NCBI RefSeq assembly: GCF_001411555.2
Contig: NC_049914.1
Coordinates: 9,996,273 to 10,060,272 of the forward strand
DNA: 64,000 bases
From: Juglans regia
Lineage: Eukaryota > Streptophyta > Magnoliopsida > Fagales > Juglandaceae
Direction: 5' to 3'
The number at the start of each line of letters is the position of its first letter. Position 1 is the stretch's first letter. This document shows, piece after piece, positions 60,274-64,000 of the stretch. Under the pieces are notes generated by a model. That model made no database searches. It saw nothing but the letters and a program-made list of their open reading frames with translations, and was not told the origin of the DNA. The translations under genes and the position numbers were made by a program.

Positions 60274-61671
60274 ATGGAGCATCTCATTTTAGTACTTTAT
60301 GTTGTCCCTGTCTTCTATTTCCTGTTCTTGGTTTGGAAGTGGGTAGATGCAAAAAGAGATCAAGAATGTTACATTTTGGACTACCAGTTGTATAAGCCGA
60401 CCGATGACAGAATGCTAAACACGGAGTTCTGCGGGGAGATCATCAAGAGGACCAAGAATCTTGGTCTCCTTGAGTACCAGTTCCTCCTCAAAGCCATTGT
60501 GAGCTCCGGCATTGGGGAGCAAACCTACGCACCAAGAATCATGTTCACCGGCCGGGAAGATAATCCCACATTGCAGGATGGGATCTCGGAGATGGAAGAG
60601 TTTTTCTTTGACAGCATTTCAAAGCTGTTGGCCAGGTCAGGAATTTCTCCCTCCCAAATCGATGTTCTTGTGGTTAACGTGTCCATGTTGTCCGTGGTTC
60701 CTTCTCTTGCCGCTAGGATCATCAACCGTTACAAACTGAGGGATGACATCAAGGTATTCAACCTCACCGGAATGGGGTGCAGTGCTAGCCTCATTTCCGT
60801 TGACATAGTCAGGTACCTTTTCAAGTCGTACAAGAATTTGAACGCTCTGGTCGTGACTTCTGAGTCCTTGAGTCCAAATTGGTATTCAGGAAATGACAGA
60901 TCAATGATTCTTGCAAACTGTTTGTTCCGGTCTGGAGGCTGTGCAATCCTTTTGACTAACAAAAGGGCCATGAAACACAAAGCCATGTTCAAAGTGAAGT
61001 GCCTGGTAAGGACACACAATGGGGCTAGAGATGACTCCTATGGCTGCTGCATACAGAAGGAAGATGAACAGGGGAGGGTAGGGTTTTATCTAGGGAAGAC
61101 TCTCCCGAAAGCTGCAACTCGGGCTTTTGTGGATAACCTAAGGGTGATATCACCCAAAATATTGCCAATGAGGGAACTGCTTAGGTTTCTGGTTGTGTCC
61201 TTTGCCAGGAAAATGAGTCATAGCTCCAACAAGAGTACTGCTGGGGGAACCAAAACTTTGCTGAACTTTAAGACTGGTGTTAATCATTTTTGCATTCACA
61301 CGGGTGGAAAGGCAGTGATAGATGGCATTGGAGTGAGCCTTGACCTTAGTGAGTATGATCTAGAGCCGGCGAGGATGACACTGCACCGATTTGGTAACAC
61401 ATCGGCGAGTAGCCTTTGGTATGTTTTGGGCTACATGGAAGCCAAGAAAAGGCTGAAGAAAGGTGATACAGTATTGATGATAAGCTTTGGTGCTGGCTTT
61501 AAATGCAACAGCTGTATGTTGGAGGTGGTGAGGGATCTGCAGAGCAATGGAAATGTCTGGAATGAGTGCATTGATGTGTACCCACCAGAGTCCTTGACCA
61601 ACCCTTTCATGGACAAGTACGGCTGGATCAACCAGGAAGATCTAAGCACCTTCAAAATCCCAGATCAGTAA
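60274..61671 (+). CDS. KCS12: 3-ketoacyl-CoA synthase, KCS12-like
   Basis: Intronless 465-residue enzyme. By family knowledge it condenses malonyl-CoA with long-chain acyl-CoA at the ER, the first and rate-limiting step of very-long-chain fatty acid elongation for waxes and related lipids. One N-terminal membrane segment (residues 3-22, LILVLYVVPVFYFLFLVW) precedes the FAE1/KCS domain. Catalytic residues are visible: Cys169 in NLTGMGCSAS, His342 in CIHTGGKAVID and Asn375 in HRFGNTSASS. It is short for the family (many are about 490-550, often with two membrane segments), as in the KCS12/KCS19 type. The start is the ATG after a CT-rich leader; the open frame reaches 60220 only through a TTG. 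Stop at 61669-61671, AATAAA at 61730. KCS19 is the main alternative; gene order next to EXO70H favours KCS12. Confidence 0.95.
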   Translation: MEHLILVLYVVPVFYFLFLVWKWVDAKRDQECYILDYQLYKPTDDRMLNTEFCGEIIKRTKNLGLLEYQFLLKAIVSSGIGEQTYAPRIMFTGREDNPTLQDGISEMEEFFFDSISKLLARSGISPSQIDVLVVNVSMLSVVPSLAARIINRYKLRDDIKVFNLTGMGCSASLISVDIVRYLFKSYKNLNALVVTSESLSPNWYSGNDRSMILANCLFRSGGCAILLTNKRAMKHKAMFKVKCLVRTHNGARDDSYGCCIQKEDEQGRVGFYLGKTLPKAATRAFVDNLRVISPKILPMRELLRFLVVSFARKMSHSSNKSTAGGTKTLLNFKTGVNHFCIHTGGKAVIDGIGVSLDLSEYDLEPARMTLHRFGNTSASSLWYVLGYMEAKKRLKKGDTVLMISFGAGFKCNSCMLEVVRDLQSNGNVWNECIDVYPPESLTNPFMDKYGWINQEDLSTFKIPDQ

Positions 61672-61925
61672 ATCAAGATACTTTAAAAAAAAAAACATTC
61701 TTAGTTATTGCCATCATCGATTTCTATTTAATAAAACAAAACAAAAAACACTTTCCTTCTGTCATTCTTACTGTTTCAATTATTTTCTGTAATTTATTAT
61801 AATTAAGAAGGTTCTTTTGTGTAACTTTGAGATGTTTCTTATTGTTGAAATCTCCCGATCGATCGCCGGATCATGCCATGATCTATATCCCACGCTTTTT
61901 ATCCAAAGCATAATGATATATACAA
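61672..61925. other. 3' flank of the KCS gene
   Basis: Contains AATAAA at 61730-61735, a candidate polyadenylation signal, then AT-rich sequence. Confidence 0.5.
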
Positions 61926-62650
61926 TTTTTTTTTTTTTTTTTTTTAATAACAGACCAAATTCTATTCATTAAAAGAGGACATACAAAGTTGACTTAAAAA
62001 CAAACTAGTTACAAATGTTAATTGCTTCCCGGTACACTTTCGTGATTGATATGGTCTAGTCTAGACGGCAGATCTCTAAAGATCTAAGTCTAAGAGATAG
62101 CACGTACAACTCTATCCATGACAGAGCTAATAGTAACCAGGTGACAAAATCCCATATCCCGACTAAGCGGAATATGGTGCACCAACCCCACCATAAGCAC
62201 CGCCTAAGCGGAGGGGGGGACCACTCCATTCGGACTAAGGTCTGAATGCACTATTTTTATAGATTTTTATTTTTTAAAAAAGTAAAGATAGGACACGACA
62301 TAAAATACAATAGAAAAACACTGCAAAAATTGAAAAACAGTGCTTCAAGAGGCTGCTGTGACATGTGCAGCACACGCTCCACTCTAGGAGGAAAACTGAC
62401 GGTTGATCTTGGAAGTCCTAGACTCACAGACCCGGAAGCGCCGCGCGTGGTGTCTGTAGAGGGCTTCCCGGTAGTGCGTGAGAGCTATGTGCCGAACGTT
62501 TTTGAGAACTTCAACCTGCGTGTGCGGGCTACTCGCTACTCTGTTTGGCGCCGCATTTGGTAGTCTTGAAGATCGACGGCTGGGTAACACCATGAAGGGG
62601 CGCGTGCTGGCCTATAGTCGCCGAAAAGTTCCAGATCTGCGATTATCCTT
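61926..62650 (-). mobile_element. Non-autonomous non-LTR retroelement, minus strand
   Basis: The T-run at 61926-61945 is the poly-A tail of a minus-strand copy. Its core, on the minus strand, shares CAGCCGTCGATCTTCAAGAC, GTAGCCCGCACACGCAGG and TTCCAAGATCAACCGTCAG with 14855-15970. It has no RT ORF. Confidence 0.65.
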
Positions 62651-63697
62651 TATTTTGCTTAAAAAAATACAAAATGGAGCATTATACAGTACCCCCTCTA
62701 GCTGGATCTGTAGTAAAAGTTTAGAGAGAAGAGAGAACGTTTTGCTCTAGAGAGAAGGGAGGCTCTCAAAAGAAAATCGCAAAAGGGTTGGGTGGCTTTT
62801 TCGTTAGCCTTAGAAGTGAGTCAATTGATATATACAATTCTAAAATGTATAAATATCATGCAGATATTTTATTAAACAGTATTTTTATAAAAAAAATGTG
62901 AAAAATTATTTATTTTTAAGCCCCCTATATTTTTATAAAAAATTTACTTTTATTTGGGCATTTGGAGGTTTTCCGTTACTCTTTTACCAAAATGGCTGTT
63001 AGACCTCCAATCATTATAATCTACTTTGCTTTCTTATTTAAGGTTGATAATGGTATGCTTTGTTTCATTTGAATGAAATAGATATTGTAAAAAAAAAAAA
63101 AAAAAGTTTGTACTATTCACAACCCTTCCCCCTTAAAATGGCAAAATCATGTAATTTTTATTTTTTTATTTTTTTAACTCTTTATTGATTGCTGATAAAC
63201 TCATTCACAAACCATCTCATCTCATCTCATCTAATTATTTTAATTTTTTTAAATTTTTACATAAAATACAATAAATAATTAAACTTCTTCAAATCTTAAA
63301 ATTAAAATTATACTAAAAAATTATATTTTAATAATATTTTATTCAATTTTCAATTTTTATCTTATTTATATACCAAAGGAGACCTAAATCTTATTGAGTT
63401 GTTTTTTTTTTAAAAAAATTCCAAATTCTTCTTATTTGCATGCAAGAAATTTATAAAGTGCATATATACCAAGAGAGATGCTTCAGGCCGCTCGGGTGTC
63501 CAACGAGATTTTACACCAGCAAATAAATAGTTGCCACGTTTGAGTTTCAGTAAAATTGAGAAAATAGTCGGATGTAGCATATCACAATTTCCTCTTACCA
63601 GATCTATCTTGTGCCCCACCCAAAAAATTTCCTGTGCCCCCACCCCCGTCCAAACACTGCCCCCACCCCTGTCGAAACCTCTCCGATGAAACAGTAG

Positions 63698-63700
<3 letters not shown>
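62651..63700. other. Intergenic, with a MITE near 63160-63390
   Basis: CCATCTCATCTCATCTCATCT near 63212 starts an AT-rich MITE-like block ending around GGAGACCTAAATC. No gene seen. Confidence 0.4.

Positions 63701-63771
<71 letters not shown>
63701..63771. repeat. (CT)n microsatellite
   Basis: Seventy-one bases of CT with one interruption. It creates artificial Ser-Leu and Arg-Glu frames on the two strands. Confidence 0.95.
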
Positions 63772-63774
<3 letters not shown>

Positions 63775-64000
63775 TTTGTGTGCAAAAATATTGCCTATAA
63801 AGAGCGCTTCTGTGTGCAAAAACTCATTCGCTTGGTGGGCATTTATATCTCTGAGGCTCGATATACAGATAATTTCTGATTTGGTAATTTATGATTTGGT
63901 AATTTATGTTTGGTGATTTTTAGAAAATGTGAGAAAAGTAAATTCAAAAACTTTGGTGATAAATGATTAAAAGAGCACCTTTTGCTTATACGTTGGTTGC
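63772..64000. other. Window end, no gene seen
   Basis: AT-rich sequence with TGATTTGGTAATTTATG repeats near 63880-63910. Confidence 0.4.

Noticed and set aside
63582..63879. Arg-Glu and Ser-Leu repeat ORFs
   Set aside because: They are translations of the (CT)n microsatellite.
1..64000. tRNA, rRNA, snoRNA or known microRNA genes
   Set aside because: I looked for common plant microRNA cores and tRNA-like boxes and found none I could support by eye.

Overview
This is plant nuclear DNA, probably from a woody eudicot. It is AT-rich, has intronless EXO70-type genes and a plant-type 3-ketoacyl-CoA synthase (KCS), and is full of Ty3/gypsy remnants, MITEs, poly-A-tailed non-LTR copies and microsatellites. 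A Fagales tree is my guess from the style of the repeats; I cannot name the species. Four host genes are supported, all on the + strand: three EXO70H-type exocyst subunits (1-1009, cut by the window edge; 17502-19346; 34373-36208) and one KCS12-like gene (60274-61671). Everything else is intergenic, transposon-derived or pseudogenic.

Layout. Positions 1-9087 and 18338-26837 are two copies of one segment. Each holds an EXO70H 3' half, a Ty3/gypsy reverse-transcriptase fragment (- strand), a PF04195-like ORF remnant (- strand), an LTR, an ABCF4-like pseudogene with a MITE inside it, more MITEs, and a common end. The simplest reading is a recent head-to-tail tandem duplication with a unit of about 17.75 kb: the left copy starts before the window and ends at 9087, and the right copy runs from about 9088 to 26837. 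The third EXO70H gene (34.4 kb) is an older, diverged paralogue without the transposon and ABCF cargo. From 36.2 to 60.2 kb I see no confident host gene, only MITEs, CCGG-rich terminal-inverted-repeat elements, and the 3' part of a Tat-type gypsy element (48.0-53.0 kb) with a 93-bp tandem array, an antisense ORF and an LTR. The KCS gene follows, then a minus-strand non-LTR retrocopy and a long CT microsatellite.

Biology. The EXO70H proteins should be plant-specific exocyst subunits that guide secretory vesicles to plasma-membrane domains. The KCS should be an ER condensing enzyme for very-long-chain fatty acids that feed waxes and cutin. From memory, Arabidopsis has KCS12 (At2g28630), EXO70H5 (At2g28640) and EXO70H8 (At2g28650) side by side, so this looks like a conserved neighbourhood enlarged by tandem duplication and transposon insertion. 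The most unusual structural points are the recent duplication with patchy divergence, the ABCF4 relic that abuts an LTR exactly at its Walker A codons, and the gypsy relics in which LTR and reverse transcriptase appear to point in opposite directions.
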